The notes: generated by a model not told the origin, from the letters alone. A stretch of DNA of 64,000 nt from Oceanobacillus sp. FSL K6-2867 (GCF_037963145.1 NZ_CP150144.1:2914001-2978000); one strand, 5' to 3'; positions 43,107-52,527 are shown, counted from the stretch's first letter. Program-made: numbers and translations.

Positions 43107-44371
43107 CAGTTTTTGTTTTATTCGGCACCTTCTTTCTGTTTACTGCATTGACTGTGCCTATTGGGATAGCATTAGGAATGGCTGGTCTTATTACAGCTAT
43201 TTATTCTCCTAACCTATCGATTACTTTCCTGTCTCAAGGATTAGTTACTTCTACAGACAGCTTTCCCTTAATGGCAATCCCATTCTTTATCCTTGCTGGG
43301 GAAATAATGGGGAAAGGCGGAATTTCAACACGGCTGTTTGACTTAGCTAATGTATTTGTCGGACGGTTCACAGGTGGATTTGCAATGGCTGCTGTTATCA
43401 CAGCAATGTTTTTTGCAGCCATTTCAGGATCTGGGCCTGCTACAGTTGCAGCGGTTGGAGGGATTATGATTCCCGCAATGGCTGCAGAAGGATATGATAA
43501 AAAATTTGCAACAGCTCTTATTGCGGCCGCAGGATCACTGGGAATTATTTTGCCACCAAGTATACCAATGGTTTTATATGGAGTATCAGCAAATGAGTCA
43601 ATTGGAGATTTATTCATTGGGGGTATTCTTCCAGGTGTTCTGATCGGGCTGTTCTTAATAGTTTGGGCATATTTTTATTCGAAAAAAATGGGCTACAAAG
43701 GAACAAATGAGAAATTCAGTGTTAAGAAATTATTCCAAGCAATCAATAAATCGAAATGGTCCTTGCTGGTCCCAATCATTATTCTAGGCGGGATTTATGG
43801 TGGAATTTTTACACCAACAGAAGCTGCAGTTGTAGCAGTGGTTTATGCTTTATTTGTCAGTGTTTTCTTACATAAGGAAATAAAGCTTAGTGACCTTCAT
43901 GGAATACTAAGAAACTCTGCACTAAGTTCTGTAGCAATCATGATTATTATTGGAACTGCAAATGCATTTGGAAATATTTTATCGATGGAAAGAATACCAC
44001 AGGCATTTGCAGACGTATTTTTATCTGTTTCTCAAAATAACTTCATTATATTGCTGCTTATTATTATGATGCTATTAATTATCGGCTTGTTTATTGATAC
44101 ATCAGCAGCAGTAATTATATTTACACCAATTCTGATTCCAGTTGCTATGGAAATCGGAATGGACCCAATACACTTTGGAATTGTAATGATTACTGCACTG
44201 GCAATTGGATTTATCACACCGCCATTAGGTGTAAACTTATTTGTTGGTTCCGGAATCTCAGGATTAAGTATACCGGTATTGGCTAGAGCATCCATTCCGT
44301 TCTTCTTTGTTCTTTTAATTGGGCTTATTGTAATAGCTGCTATACCAAAAATAACATTGCTATTCTTATAG
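43103..44371 (+). CDS. TRAP transporter large permease (DctM family)
   Basis: 422 residues, about 12 membrane segments, with FAAISGSGPATVAAVGGIM, GSLGIILPPSIPMVLYG and FTPTEAAVVAV. It is the membrane core of the third TRAP system. The SDR gene follows after 92 bases with no terminator. Confidence 0.92.
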   Translation: MTVFVLFGTFFLFTALTVPIGIALGMAGLITAIYSPNLSITFLSQGLVTSTDSFPLMAIPFFILAGEIMGKGGISTRLFDLANVFVGRFTGGFAMAAVITAMFFAAISGSGPATVAAVGGIMIPAMAAEGYDKKFATALIAAAGSLGIILPPSIPMVLYGVSANESIGDLFIGGILPGVLIGLFLIVWAYFYSKKMGYKGTNEKFSVKKLFQAINKSKWSLLVPIIILGGIYGGIFTPTEAAVVAVVYALFVSVFLHKEIKLSDLHGILRNSALSSVAIMIIIGTANAFGNILSMERIPQAFADVFLSVSQNNFIILLLIIMMLLIIGLFIDTSAAVIIFTPILIPVAMEIGMDPIHFGIVMITALAIGFITPPLGVNLFVGSGISGLSIPVLARASIPFFFVLLIGLIVIAAIPKITLLFL

Positions 44372-44463
44372 GAATTTATGTGGCACAAAAAATATCTGAA
44401 ACAAAAAATGAAATATGTAAGGAAATATCATACTCGAAAAACAACAACTAGGAGGATTTAAAC

Positions 44464-45222
44464 ATGTTTAAATTAAATAATAAAGTGGCTATCGTAACCG
44501 GGAGTGGATCTCCAAAAGGAATTGGGAGAAATATTGCCCTGAGATTAGCAAAGCAAGGTGCAGCCATTGTTGTAGCGGACTTAAATGCTGAAGGAATTCA
44601 AGACACTGTAAAAGCGTTAGAGGAATCCGGAAGCAAGGCGCTCGGGGTAGAGGTAAATGTAACGAGTAAAGAATCGGTGGATGCGATGATAGAACAGGTT
44701 CTAGCCGAATTTGGAAGAATTGATATTCTGGTTAACAATGCAGGAATCTCTCAAAAAGTAACCGTAGAGGATATGACGTTAGAAGATATGACGAAAGTGT
44801 TTAATGTAAACATGTTTGGATTATTCCTCTGTACACAAGCAGTATTAAAACCGATGAAGGAACAACAATTTGGAAGAATAGTAAGTCTATCTTCCGTATC
44901 TGCTAAAAGAGGCGGTGGCGTGTTTGGCGGAGCACACTATTCAGCATCAAAAGCAGCGGTATTAGGATTCTCAAAAAATCTAGCACGTGAGGTAGCGACT
45001 GATGGAATTACCGTTAACTGTGTAGCACCAGGCCTGGTAAACACGGAAATTTGGAAGTCACTCCCTGAAGAAGACGCAAGAAAAGTGATCGATGGTATAC
45101 CTGTCGGCCGCCCTGGTGAAACCGATGAGATCGCCTCCACAATCGCATTCTTAGTTTCAGAGGAAGCTTCTTATATAACTGGGGAAGAGATTGATATTAA
45201 TGGTGGCTCGCATATGGATTAA
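44464..45222 (+). CDS. Short-chain dehydrogenase/reductase
   Basis: 252 residues, classical SDR. Cofactor motif TGSGSPKGIG (12-21), NNAG (91-94), and catalytic S143/S144, Y159, K163 in HYSASKAA. The extra residues in the glycine motif are typical of the FabG-like sugar dehydrogenases. As last gene of the TRAP operon it probably oxidises or reduces the imported compound, perhaps as gluconate 5-dehydrogenase (IdnO-like) does. GGAGG precedes the ATG. Confidence 0.85.
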   Translation: MFKLNNKVAIVTGSGSPKGIGRNIALRLAKQGAAIVVADLNAEGIQDTVKALEESGSKALGVEVNVTSKESVDAMIEQVLAEFGRIDILVNNAGISQKVTVEDMTLEDMTKVFNVNMFGLFLCTQAVLKPMKEQQFGRIVSLSSVSAKRGGGVFGGAHYSASKAAVLGFSKNLAREVATDGITVNCVAPGLVNTEIWKSLPEEDARKVIDGIPVGRPGETDEIASTIAFLVSEEASYITGEEIDINGGSHMD

Positions 45223-45290
45223 GATGCTAGATGTAAGAAAAATAAGCTTATAAATGATTCAAAACTTAAGAGCATGTGATTAATAAAAAG

Positions 45291-45333
45291 AAGATATAAT
45301 ATCCATTATTGTTTGGAGTTATATCTTTTTTTA
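45291..45333 (+). terminator. Terminator after the SDR gene
   Basis: AAGATATAA (45291-45299) pairs with TTATATCTT (45319-45327), flanked by A and T runs. Confidence 0.75.
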
Positions 45334-45353
45334 TATTAACAAGTAGATAAACG

Positions 45354-45638
45354 ATGAATGAGAGAAAAAAAGAACTACTAAAAATACTTTTAACTGAATA
45401 TCAAGAGCCACTTCTTATCGAGGAACTTGCCTTGCGCCTGGATTGTTCAGAAAAGACAGTGCGAAATGATTTAAAACCAATTGATTTGTATTTACCAGAG
45501 ATTTCAAATGGTAGTATCAAGCGAAAACCAGGTGGTATAACGCTCGAAATGGATGAAACGGAACGCTTCGAAGTATTGCACTTGCTTTTATCAACATCAT
45601 CTTTCCAAGGCAAGGGAGAACGAAGAAGTCAAAAGTAA
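45354..45638 (+). pseudogene. Truncated BglG/PRD-type regulator remnant
   Basis: Only 94 residues: an HTH_11-like domain (PLLIEELALRLDCSEKTVRNDLKPI) and the start of a second module, with the usual PRD and PTS domains missing. BglG-type activators are about 500-700 residues. The frame ends at 45638, and the following 160 bases run into a terminator hairpin with no recognisable continuation in any frame. No convincing ribosome binding site. Probably a decayed gene; a stand-alone small DNA-binding protein is less likely. Confidence 0.6.
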
Positions 45639-45737
45639 CGATGTCATTTTGGAAAAGTATAAAAGCTCTAAAACTATCAATTCAATTTTCGTTGTTGTTA
45701 AAGAACGATGCAAAACTCGCGAACCGATTTCTAGAAA

Positions 45738-45765
45738 CCCCGGTGTGGGGAAATCCACACCGGGG
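45738..45765 (-). terminator. GC-rich hairpin after nanE
   Basis: CCCCGGTGTGG (45738-45748) and CCACACCGGGG (45755-45765) form a perfect 11-bp stem with a 6-base loop. On the minus strand only three T follow. It lies just downstream of nanE and is the most likely end of that operon. Confidence 0.7.
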
Positions 45766-45798
45766 GCTGAGGCGATATTCACCTATCCTACTTTATTA

Positions 45799-46476
45799 TC
45801 ACTCCGTCATTCCAACAAAACGTTTCGTAATCTCTTTCGGTCTTGTAATCGCTCCACCAACGACACTGGAATATGCGCCAAGTTCCATGCAACGCTTGTA
45901 CATTTCTGGTGTGATTACATTTCCTTCAGCAATAACTGGTATGTTCACATTTTCCAAAACATCCTTCAAAAATTTTAAGTCATCATGGTAAAGCTTTTTA
46001 CCTTTTGTTATTTCGGTGTAACCATGCAAAGTAGTGGATATACAGTCAAACCCAAGTTGCTCTGCCTGAACAGCCTCCTCGAGTGTAGCAATATCGGCCA
46101 TGAGCTCAATATTACTATTCTTTTCCCGTGTATAGCTCACAAGCTCTGCAAGTTCAATATTATTTGGTCGTTCCCTGTTTGTCGCATCCATTGCAATCAT
46201 TTCACAGCCGCTTTCCATTAATTCGTCTATTTCTTGATAAGTTGCAGTTATAAAAACAGAGCTACCTTCATAATCACGTTTTACAATACCTACTACTGGC
46301 AGATCGACTTCCTTTTTAATTTCGATAATATCCGCTTTAGAGTTGGCTCGAATGCCTTTTGCTCCACCTTCTAATGCTGCTAATGCCATTTTGGACATAA
46401 TAAATGAACTATGTAGTGGTTCATCAGGTAATGCCTGACAGGACACTATCAAATTTCCTTTTATTTTTTCCAGCAT
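45799..46476 (-). CDS. nanE: N-acetylmannosamine-6-phosphate 2-epimerase
   Basis: 225 residues, TIM-barrel NanE. Motifs: [48 protein letters not shown], and the C-terminal [13 protein letters not shown]. It converts ManNAc-6-P to GlcNAc-6-P. It follows nanK by 15 bases. The nagA and nagB genes needed for the next steps are not in the window. Confidence 0.93.
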   Translation of the reverse strand: MLEKIKGNLIVSCQALPDEPLHSSFIMSKMALAALEGGAKGIRANSKADIIEIKKEVDLPVVGIVKRDYEGSSVFITATYQEIDELMESGCEMIAMDATNRERPNNIELAELVSYTREKNSNIELMADIATLEEAVQAEQLGFDCISTTLHGYTEITKGKKLYHDDLKFLKDVLENVNIPVIAEGNVITPEMYKRCMELGAYSSVVGGAITRPKEITKRFVGMTE

Positions 46477-46491
46477 ATCTTATTCCCCCAA

Positions 46492-47376
46492 TCAAAAATT
46501 GTTATTTTTCTTATTAAAAAAAGGATACACAGCTCCATATAATGCGGCGTCATTAAATAATTCAGCTATCTTCAGTTCCGTTTTCAGGAAATTCTCCGGT
46601 AGGAATACTTCGAGCTGATTTTGAATCTGTTTGAGAAGATAATCCCCTTGAGCTGAAACGCCACCACCTATTAGAATGCATTTTGGGTCTGATATTAAAA
46701 TAATTTGTGCTAGTCCCTTTGCTACTTCTTTTGCCCAGGACACAATAATGGAAACACAGGATTCATTTCCATTTTTCGCATGTTCAAAGACGGTTTTTAC
46801 TGAGAATTCGCTTCCTAATTCTTTTTCTATTCTCTTATGTAGTGCTGCTGTTGATGCGCGTTCTTCATAGTTTGTTTGTGTTTCTGGGTCATACAATAAA
46901 TATCCCACTGAATTTGCCTGGCGGTTAAATCCATCCTTTAGTTGATGATCATAATGTGCACCGCCAATTCCTGTACCCAAGGTAATGCAAACAACATTAT
47001 TCTGATTTCTGGCAGCACCTTTCCAAATTTCTCCGAGCAGTGCTGCATTTACATCATTCTCAACATGTACCGGCAGCTTGTATTTGTCAGTGAGTAAAGA
47101 TTTGAAAGCTGTACCTTTATAGTTTTTAATGGTCGGTCCAGCGTAAATTATTTCCCCTGCTGTCCTGTCTACAATCCCTGCGGTGCTGATGCCGACTCCA
47201 TCAATCTCGTATTGAACGGTTGTGTTCTCTACTATTGTTTCAATCTGTTTTAAAATGGCATGATTGATATTTAAGGGTGTTTCAATCTTCTGATGGTTAT
47301 AAAGTCTATGCTGTTCATCCATCAGGGCATATTTAATGTAAGTACCCCCAATATCAATGGACAGGTAAATCCCCAT
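46492..47376 (-). CDS. nanK: ROK-family kinase, probable N-acetylmannosamine kinase
   Basis: 294 residues. ATP motif LSIDIGGTYIKYALMD at the N terminus; GIGISTAGIV and CITLGTGIGGA follow. The cysteine-rich zinc motif of many ROK kinases is missing, as in some Gram-positive NanK proteins. The nanE-nanA context indicates ManNAc. Start at 47376 behind AGGGGG; a longer frame would run into the upstream gene. Confidence 0.85.
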   Translation of the reverse strand: MGIYLSIDIGGTYIKYALMDEQHRLYNHQKIETPLNINHAILKQIETIVENTTVQYEIDGVGISTAGIVDRTAGEIIYAGPTIKNYKGTAFKSLLTDKYKLPVHVENDVNAALLGEIWKGAARNQNNVVCITLGTGIGGAHYDHQLKDGFNRQANSVGYLLYDPETQTNYEERASTAALHKRIEKELGSEFSVKTVFEHAKNGNESCVSIIVSWAKEVAKGLAQIILISDPKCILIGGGVSAQGDYLLKQIQNQLEVFLPENFLKTELKIAELFNDAALYGAVYPFFNKKNNNF

Positions 47377-47386
47377 ATGAAGCCCC

Positions 47387-48064
47387 CTATACCTTTGTGT
47401 TTTGAATATGTCCTGTGAGTAATGATTTTGCTTGTTCAGCATTTCCTTTTATCATTGCTTCTACAATTTGTAAATGCTCTGATGCAGCTTTTTGATATTC
47501 GTCTATTGTCATTTCAATATATTCCGTTTCAAAAAAATAAGTTGTAATCATGTTCGTCATTTGAATAAACAGCTTATTATTGGTTGCTTCTAGAAGATGC
47601 TTATGAAAAGCAATATCCGCTTCTCTGAATTCCTCTAATGATTGGCAGTTTTTACTGTCATCCACCCTGTTTTTTAATTCAGTTAGTTCGTCCATTCGAT
47701 TTTGCCGAATAATTTCATCAATGGCACTTGACTCAAAAATGATTCTTAAGCTTAATATGTCCTCGATTTGCCCATCATTAACCTGCCAAAGGAAGAAAAA
47801 GCTGTTCAGGAGATTTTCTATGTTTGATTCATTTATGAATGCGCCTTTTCCCTGTGTTGTTGTAACAACCCCAGTATTTTCGAGATAACTTAAGGCCTCT
47901 CTGACCACAGACCTGCTTACCCCGAACATCATAGTGAATGTACGCTCTGTCGGAAGTTTGTCTCCTGCCTTTAGTTGCTGATCGATTATATATTTTTTAA
48001 TTTCCTGTATGACCGTTTTTTTTAGAGACTTTCTTTCTGTCACGTCGACTGGATCCATTTTCAC
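47387..48064 (-). CDS. FCD-domain GntR-family regulator
   Basis: 225 residues. Winged helix (LKAGDKLPTERTFTMMFGVSRSVVREALSYL) then FCD domain (EADIAFHKHLLEATNN). It is 10 bases before nanK and overlaps the next regulator gene by GTGA. The start is GTG at 48064 behind GGAGGAAG. It may regulate the nan genes in response to sialic acid or ManNAc-6-P. Confidence 0.88.
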   Translation of the reverse strand: MKMDPVDVTERKSLKKTVIQEIKKYIIDQQLKAGDKLPTERTFTMMFGVSRSVVREALSYLENTGVVTTTQGKGAFINESNIENLLNSFFFLWQVNDGQIEDILSLRIIFESSAIDEIIRQNRMDELTELKNRVDDSKNCQSLEEFREADIAFHKHLLEATNNKLFIQMTNMITTYFFETEYIEMTIDEYQKAASEHLQIVEAMIKGNAEQAKSLLTGHIQNTKV

Positions 48065-48753
48065 GATTCTTCCTCCATTTTCTTAATAAAAGTAAAAATT
48101 GGTTCAAAGTGATCAGTCATTGTTTTCTGAGCATGAAGCAAATCATTATCCTTAATGGCATCAACAATTTCATTGTGCTGTTTGTACGATTCTATTAAGG
48201 ATTCCTGATTCTCTGTTAAATCTATTCTTACGAGAGCAAAGTACTGATGAATAATTTCACTGAAGTCATAAAAGGTATCATTATCAGTTGCTTTAATAAG
48301 GGATTGATGGAAAATACGATCAAACTTCTTCGTATCCCCATTGGTTGTAATCGCTTGAAGATAGGACTCATTTATTTCTCTTAGCTGTAGTATATCCAAT
48401 GGAACCTGCTTTTCGATAATCAGGCGCAATGCCCCAAGTTCGATGATCTTTCGAATTTCGATTAATTCCCTTATTTTTACACCGTACGTTTCATAATGAT
48501 GTTTTAAAATGGAATTGATCGTTCCAAGCTTCGTGTCTGCAATGTAGATTCCGCCACCGGGCTTAATCTTTAAAATCCCCACAGCTTGAAGTGAGATTAA
48601 TGCTTCTCTTACTACAGTTCGACTTACCTTCAGCTGCTCCGTAAGCTCCTTTTCCGTTAAAAATTTATCATTTGGTTTTAACTTATTTTCCAGAATAGAG
48701 TTTTTTATTCTTTCGATAACAATATTCACTAGAGAAGTCTTCTGAATTTCCAC
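48061..48753 (-). CDS. Second FCD-domain GntR-family regulator
   Basis: 230 residues with an HTH (LTEKELTEQLKVSRTVVREALISLQAVG) and FCD domain (FDRIFHQSLIKATDNDTF). It is first in the minus-strand operon, starting with GTG at 48753 behind AGAGGGA. It and the next gene clearly descend from one family but are diverged; they could form a heterodimer or read two effectors. The divergent nanA promoter has a matching operator. Confidence 0.88.
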   Translation of the reverse strand: MEIQKTSLVNIVIERIKNSILENKLKPNDKFLTEKELTEQLKVSRTVVREALISLQAVGILKIKPGGGIYIADTKLGTINSILKHHYETYGVKIRELIEIRKIIELGALRLIIEKQVPLDILQLREINESYLQAITTNGDTKKFDRIFHQSLIKATDNDTFYDFSEIIHQYFALVRIDLTENQESLIESYKQHNEIVDAIKDNDLLHAQKTMTDHFEPIFTFIKKMEEES

Positions 48754-48828
48754 GCTGATCCCTCTTTTTTTCCTGGATAGGAAACTGTAAAATTTGAATG
48801 CTGTGGATAACTTGGTTACCTAAACAGC

Positions 48829-49125
48829 CATATCCAGCTCCAGCACCCAACGACTAGCGAGACTTCCCTCACCTCCGTACGATAAAGAAGACTTGCCGAT
48901 TGGCTGTGCCAGAGGCTTAGTCGCACTTATACCCTGGCGGTGAAAGTCAACATCGACTCCAGGAAAAAGGATGGCCGACTAAAACCAGGCTGCGCCTAAC
49001 GTCGGCATACCCCTAAAGGGGCATGTTTCCTTTATCTCCTGCGTAGGAATGTTCGACCAGTCGAACCACCCCAAACTACGGGGCGCAGTCCGTACGTCGC
49101 TAACCGGGCGCTTGCGCTTTTGTTC
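48829..49125. repeat. GC-rich structured intergenic element
   Basis: About 300 bases much richer in GC than the surroundings, in the nan divergent region. Stems include GCCGAC/GTCGGC (about 48974 and 49000), CCCC/GGGG (49010-49021), GTTCGA/TCGAAC (49051-49066) and GCGC/GCGC near 49108. No reading frame is convincing. It looks like a Bacillaceae intergenic repeat or a structured RNA; no second copy exists in the window. Confidence 0.6.
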
Positions 49126-49176
49126 CTAAATCATATCATATTTTCATAGTTTTAATGAAACCCCTTACGAAAAGTG

Positions 49177-49228
49177 TTGACATTTTGTGAAAACCCTTTT
49201 ATGATGAAATTGAAAATTGGTCTGACAA
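49177..49228 (+). promoter_or_regulatory. nanA promoter and FCD/GntR operator
   Basis: TTGACA (49177-49182), 17 bases, TATGAT (49200-49205). Downstream, TGGTCTGACAA (49218-49228) fits the FCD-regulator consensus TNGTNNNACNA exactly, placed to block transcription start. Confidence 0.65.
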
Positions 49229-49282
49229 TATTATAACTTTATGAATGCGTTTTAGCAATTATAAAATTTAGGAGGATTTTTC

Positions 49283-50152
49283 ATGAAAGGTATATTTTCA
49301 GCGTTACTCGTTCCTTTTGATGATCAGGGGAGAATTAAAGAACAGGGGTTACGTGAAGTAATCAGAAATAATATCGACGTGCAGCAAGTTGATGGGTTAT
49401 ATGTAAACGGAAGCTCTGGAGAGAACTTCATGCTGACAACCGACCAGAAGAAGCAAATTTTTAAAATTACACATGAAGAAACGAATGGAGCAATTAAATT
49501 AATCGCACAAGTTGGCTCAATCAATCTAGATGAGGCTGTGGAACTTGGGAAGTATGCAACAGAATTGGGCTATGACAGCCTTTCAGCTGTTACGCCATTC
49601 TATTATAAATTTACGTTTGATGAGATCAAGAATTACTATGAAACAATTATTGAAGCAACAGGCAACAATATGATTATTTATGCTATTCCAGCTTTGACAG
49701 GCGTATCCATGTCATTGGAACAGTTTGATGTACTTTTCCAAAATGAAAAAGTTATCGGTGTTAAATATACAGATGGCAATTTCTTTATGTTAGAGCGTCT
49801 GCGTAAGAAATATCCAAATAAACTGATCTATTCAGGATTTGACGAAATGCTAATATATGGTGCGGTCTCCGGAGTGGACGGTGCAATTGGAAGTACCTAT
49901 AATATCCATGGTAATCTTGCAAAACAAATTTTTGAAATGGTGCAGCAGGGAGAAGTTGCCAGCGCCTATGAAGTACAGCATGTCATGAACGATATCATAG
50001 AAAAAGTTCTGGAACTTGGGTTGTATCAGACATTGAAGGAAGTATTGAATGTGAAGGGTATCGATGCTGGAACAGTGAAGCGGCCAATGAGTCCATTTGA
50101 TCCAGCTAAAAGGGAAGCTGTGGAAAAACTGGTGAAAGATTTTAATTTGTGA
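49283..50152 (+). CDS. nanA: N-acetylneuraminate lyase
   Basis: 289 residues of the DapA/NAL family. Schiff-base K161 (VIGVKYTD), Y133 ([10 protein letters not shown]) and GSSGE (43-47) match sialic acid lyases. It splits N-acetylneuraminate to ManNAc and pyruvate, which NanK and NanE then process. AGGAGG precedes the ATG. It is divergent from the regulator-nanK-nanE operon. Confidence 0.93.
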   Translation: MKGIFSALLVPFDDQGRIKEQGLREVIRNNIDVQQVDGLYVNGSSGENFMLTTDQKKQIFKITHEETNGAIKLIAQVGSINLDEAVELGKYATELGYDSLSAVTPFYYKFTFDEIKNYYETIIEATGNNMIIYAIPALTGVSMSLEQFDVLFQNEKVIGVKYTDGNFFMLERLRKKYPNKLIYSGFDEMLIYGAVSGVDGAIGSTYNIHGNLAKQIFEMVQQGEVASAYEVQHVMNDIIEKVLELGLYQTLKEVLNVKGIDAGTVKRPMSPFDPAKREAVEKLVKDFNL

Positions 50153-50360
50153 TTTAAGCAGAGAGTGTACTTGTATTTTTTCTGTACAAGTGGGCAAGTA
50201 ATGCGTCGAAGCATTTACTTCGCAGACAGAAAACAAGTTTAAGCTGAAATAAGCCTCACCCAGGAAGCTTGAATTTAAGAATAGATAAGAGTTTCTAAGA
50301 AAGCAAAATAGAATTACAAGAATACTTTTAACGAATGCTAGGTTTTCATAAGACCAAACA

Positions 50361-50593
50361 GAGACTGGGACATAACTAAAGTGTGTAATGTTAAAGACGA
50401 ACGGTGCACAAACTTAGTGTAGGAAATATACGTAGACCCCTGAGGGAGGAAAGGCATAGGTGAGACACCGTAGTGCGATAGCACAAGAGGGCTCACCAGC
50501 CGCCCTAAGGTGCGCGAAGTATATTTCCGGAGCGGTTATTTGCTCCAATCATGTTCGGTTTTTATTTCATAAAAGTACTTTTGTCCCGGACTC
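50361..50593 (+). repeat. Dispersed intergenic repeat, copy 2 (most complete)
   Basis: Bounded by GAGACTGGGACATAAC on the left and TTTGTCCCGGACTC on the right, which are imperfect inverted ends. The internal 150 bases match 22450-22610 closely. It lies between nanA and the symporter gene. A short open frame inside (50460-50651) is not considered a gene. Confidence 0.85.
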
Positions 50594-50650
50594 ATTAATT
50601 AATTTTTTGAATAGTAAATATTTAAGCGCATACAAAGGGGAGGAAAAATA

Positions 50651-52162
50651 ATGGAAAAAGTGGGTCTTGGTACAGTAAACTGGATCGTATTAGTTGTTTA
50701 TTTAATCGCTATGCTTGGCGTGGGTCTATACTTCACGAAAAAGGCCGGTAAGGATACGGATGCCTTCTTTAAAGCAAGTGGTAAAATTCCTGCATGGGCA
50801 GCGGGATTCAGTATTTATGCGACAACTTTGAGTGCGATTACATTTATGTCTACTCCAGAGCAGGCATTTTTAACGGACTGGTCCTATGCAGCAGGGAACC
50901 TTGCAATATTTGCGATTATACCGATATTGATTTATTTCTATATTCCTTTCTTCAGAAAACTTAATATAACAACAGCGTATGAATATCTTGAAGAAAGATT
51001 CGGACCTTCACTAAGGGTGATAGGGAGCTTATTATTTGTTTTATTTCATATTGGACGTGTAGCGATTGTTATTTATTTGCCAACATTAGCCATTACTTCC
51101 GTTTCAGAAATTAATCCGGTGCTCATTGCAGCAGCTGTTGGAGGGTTATGTATTATCTACACATTCTTAGGTGGTATGGAAGGTGTAATCTGGAGTGATG
51201 TTATTCAAGGGATTATACTACTCGGCGGTGCAATGTTTGTTGTTGTACTTGGTATTTCTGCAGTTAATGGTGGTTTCTCAACTGTATTGAATGATGCGAT
51301 GTCAAATGAAAAATTTATTACAGCGCAAAACTTTCAGTTTGGTACTGCAGCTGCAGCAATCCCAATTATTTTCCTTGGTTCCATCTTCAATAATTTGCAT
51401 CAGTATACAGCGAGTCAGGATGTTGTACAGCGCTACCAGACAACAAGTTCTATCAAAGATACAAATAAATCCTTGTGGACAAATGGAATTCTTGCATTAA
51501 TCACAATTCCTATATTTTATGGGATGGGAACGGTGCTTTACAGCTATTACAATAATGTGGAAGCCCTTCCTGAAGGGTTTAACACCTCGGCAATCGTTCC
51601 ATATTTCATTGTGACGTCATTGCCAGTAGGTGTTGCAGGTTTACTGATTGCAGCTATTTTCGCGGCTGCTCAATCTACCATTTCATCAAGTCTTAATAGT
51701 ATTTCAGCTTGTATATTGGTTGACTTTAAACAACGTTTTTTCAATAATGAGAAATCCAATGATGTTGCACTTGCAAGATGGGTAGTTATCATTGCTGGTA
51801 TCCTTGGATTAGCTGCTGCTTTATATCTTATTTCCACGAATCGTGCTGAAACATGGAATTTATTTTTGGCTATAACCGGATTATTCGGTGTGCCGATTGC
51901 TGGTATATTTGCACTCGGGATCTTCACGAAACGTGCAAATGCCCCGGGTGTATTAGTTGGATTATTCCTAAGTGCAATTGCTTCATACTTTATCCAGCAA
52001 ACGGAGTTAACTCCATTTGCTGTAAGTATGGTATCTTTCTTTACATCATTTGGATTTGGATATATCGCAAGCTTCTTCTTTCCTAAATTCCATAAGAACA
52101 CAACTGGTCTTACAATATTCAGTAAGAATGAAAAGTATGTGAAAGAAAAAATAGGAGCTTAA
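50651..52162 (+). CDS. SSS-family sodium/solute symporter, probable sialic acid transporter
   Basis: 503 residues, about 13 membrane segments of the sodium:solute symporter family, with ASGKIPAWAAGFSIYATTLSAITFMSTP and the sodium-site-rich AAQSTISSSLNSIS. SSS sialic acid symporters occur in Gram-positive nan clusters, and no other transporter is present here, so Neu5Ac uptake is likely. AAGGGGAGG precedes the ATG. Confidence 0.85.
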   Translation: MEKVGLGTVNWIVLVVYLIAMLGVGLYFTKKAGKDTDAFFKASGKIPAWAAGFSIYATTLSAITFMSTPEQAFLTDWSYAAGNLAIFAIIPILIYFYIPFFRKLNITTAYEYLEERFGPSLRVIGSLLFVLFHIGRVAIVIYLPTLAITSVSEINPVLIAAAVGGLCIIYTFLGGMEGVIWSDVIQGIILLGGAMFVVVLGISAVNGGFSTVLNDAMSNEKFITAQNFQFGTAAAAIPIIFLGSIFNNLHQYTASQDVVQRYQTTSSIKDTNKSLWTNGILALITIPIFYGMGTVLYSYYNNVEALPEGFNTSAIVPYFIVTSLPVGVAGLLIAAIFAAAQSTISSSLNSISACILVDFKQRFFNNEKSNDVALARWVVIIAGILGLAAALYLISTNRAETWNLFLAITGLFGVPIAGIFALGIFTKRANAPGVLVGLFLSAIASYFIQQTELTPFAVSMVSFFTSFGFGYIASFFFPKFHKNTTGLTIFSKNEKYVKEKIGA

Positions 52163-52172
52163 AATAATTATC

Positions 52173-52230
52173 AAGACTGGGACATAACTAAGTGTTTAAT
52201 GTTAAAAACGAACAATGTACAAACTTAGCG
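52173..52230 (+). repeat. Dispersed intergenic repeat, partial copy 3 (left arm)
   Basis: AAGACTGGGACATAACTAA and the following AGTGTTTAATGTTAAAAACG match the left arm at 50363-50420. The rest of the repeat is absent. The remainder of the gap to 52527 shows no supported gene. Confidence 0.7.
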
Positions 52231-52527
52231 CATGAGATTAAGATTTAACAAAGGTTGAAAGGTTAAAGAGTTTGTTGGAAGTTTGTAGCAATAGGACACT
52301 TTTTATGCGTCTCATTTTTTCGTCTAGATAGGATAAGGGTATTCACTATAGCGATGTGAGTGAAAGAAAATTAAGGATGGAGTTTTAAAAAGAAGGAAAG
52401 TTCAATTGTAACATTCTTTATCATGATAAAGTCATAGATTCATACCATTTCACCAGTCTAATCAATTGCATTCCCCCTCCTTTTCCCTTAAGCTAAAAGT
52501 AGAAATACCATGGAGAGAGGTATCAGC

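Noticed and set aside
45553..45991. Two overlapping plus-strand frames of 116 and 141 codons
   Set aside because: They run across the nanE terminator and antisense to the nanE 3' end. Neither has a recognisable domain or start.
50460..50651. 63-codon frame before the sialic acid symporter
   Set aside because: It lies almost wholly in the dispersed repeat and has no conserved features.
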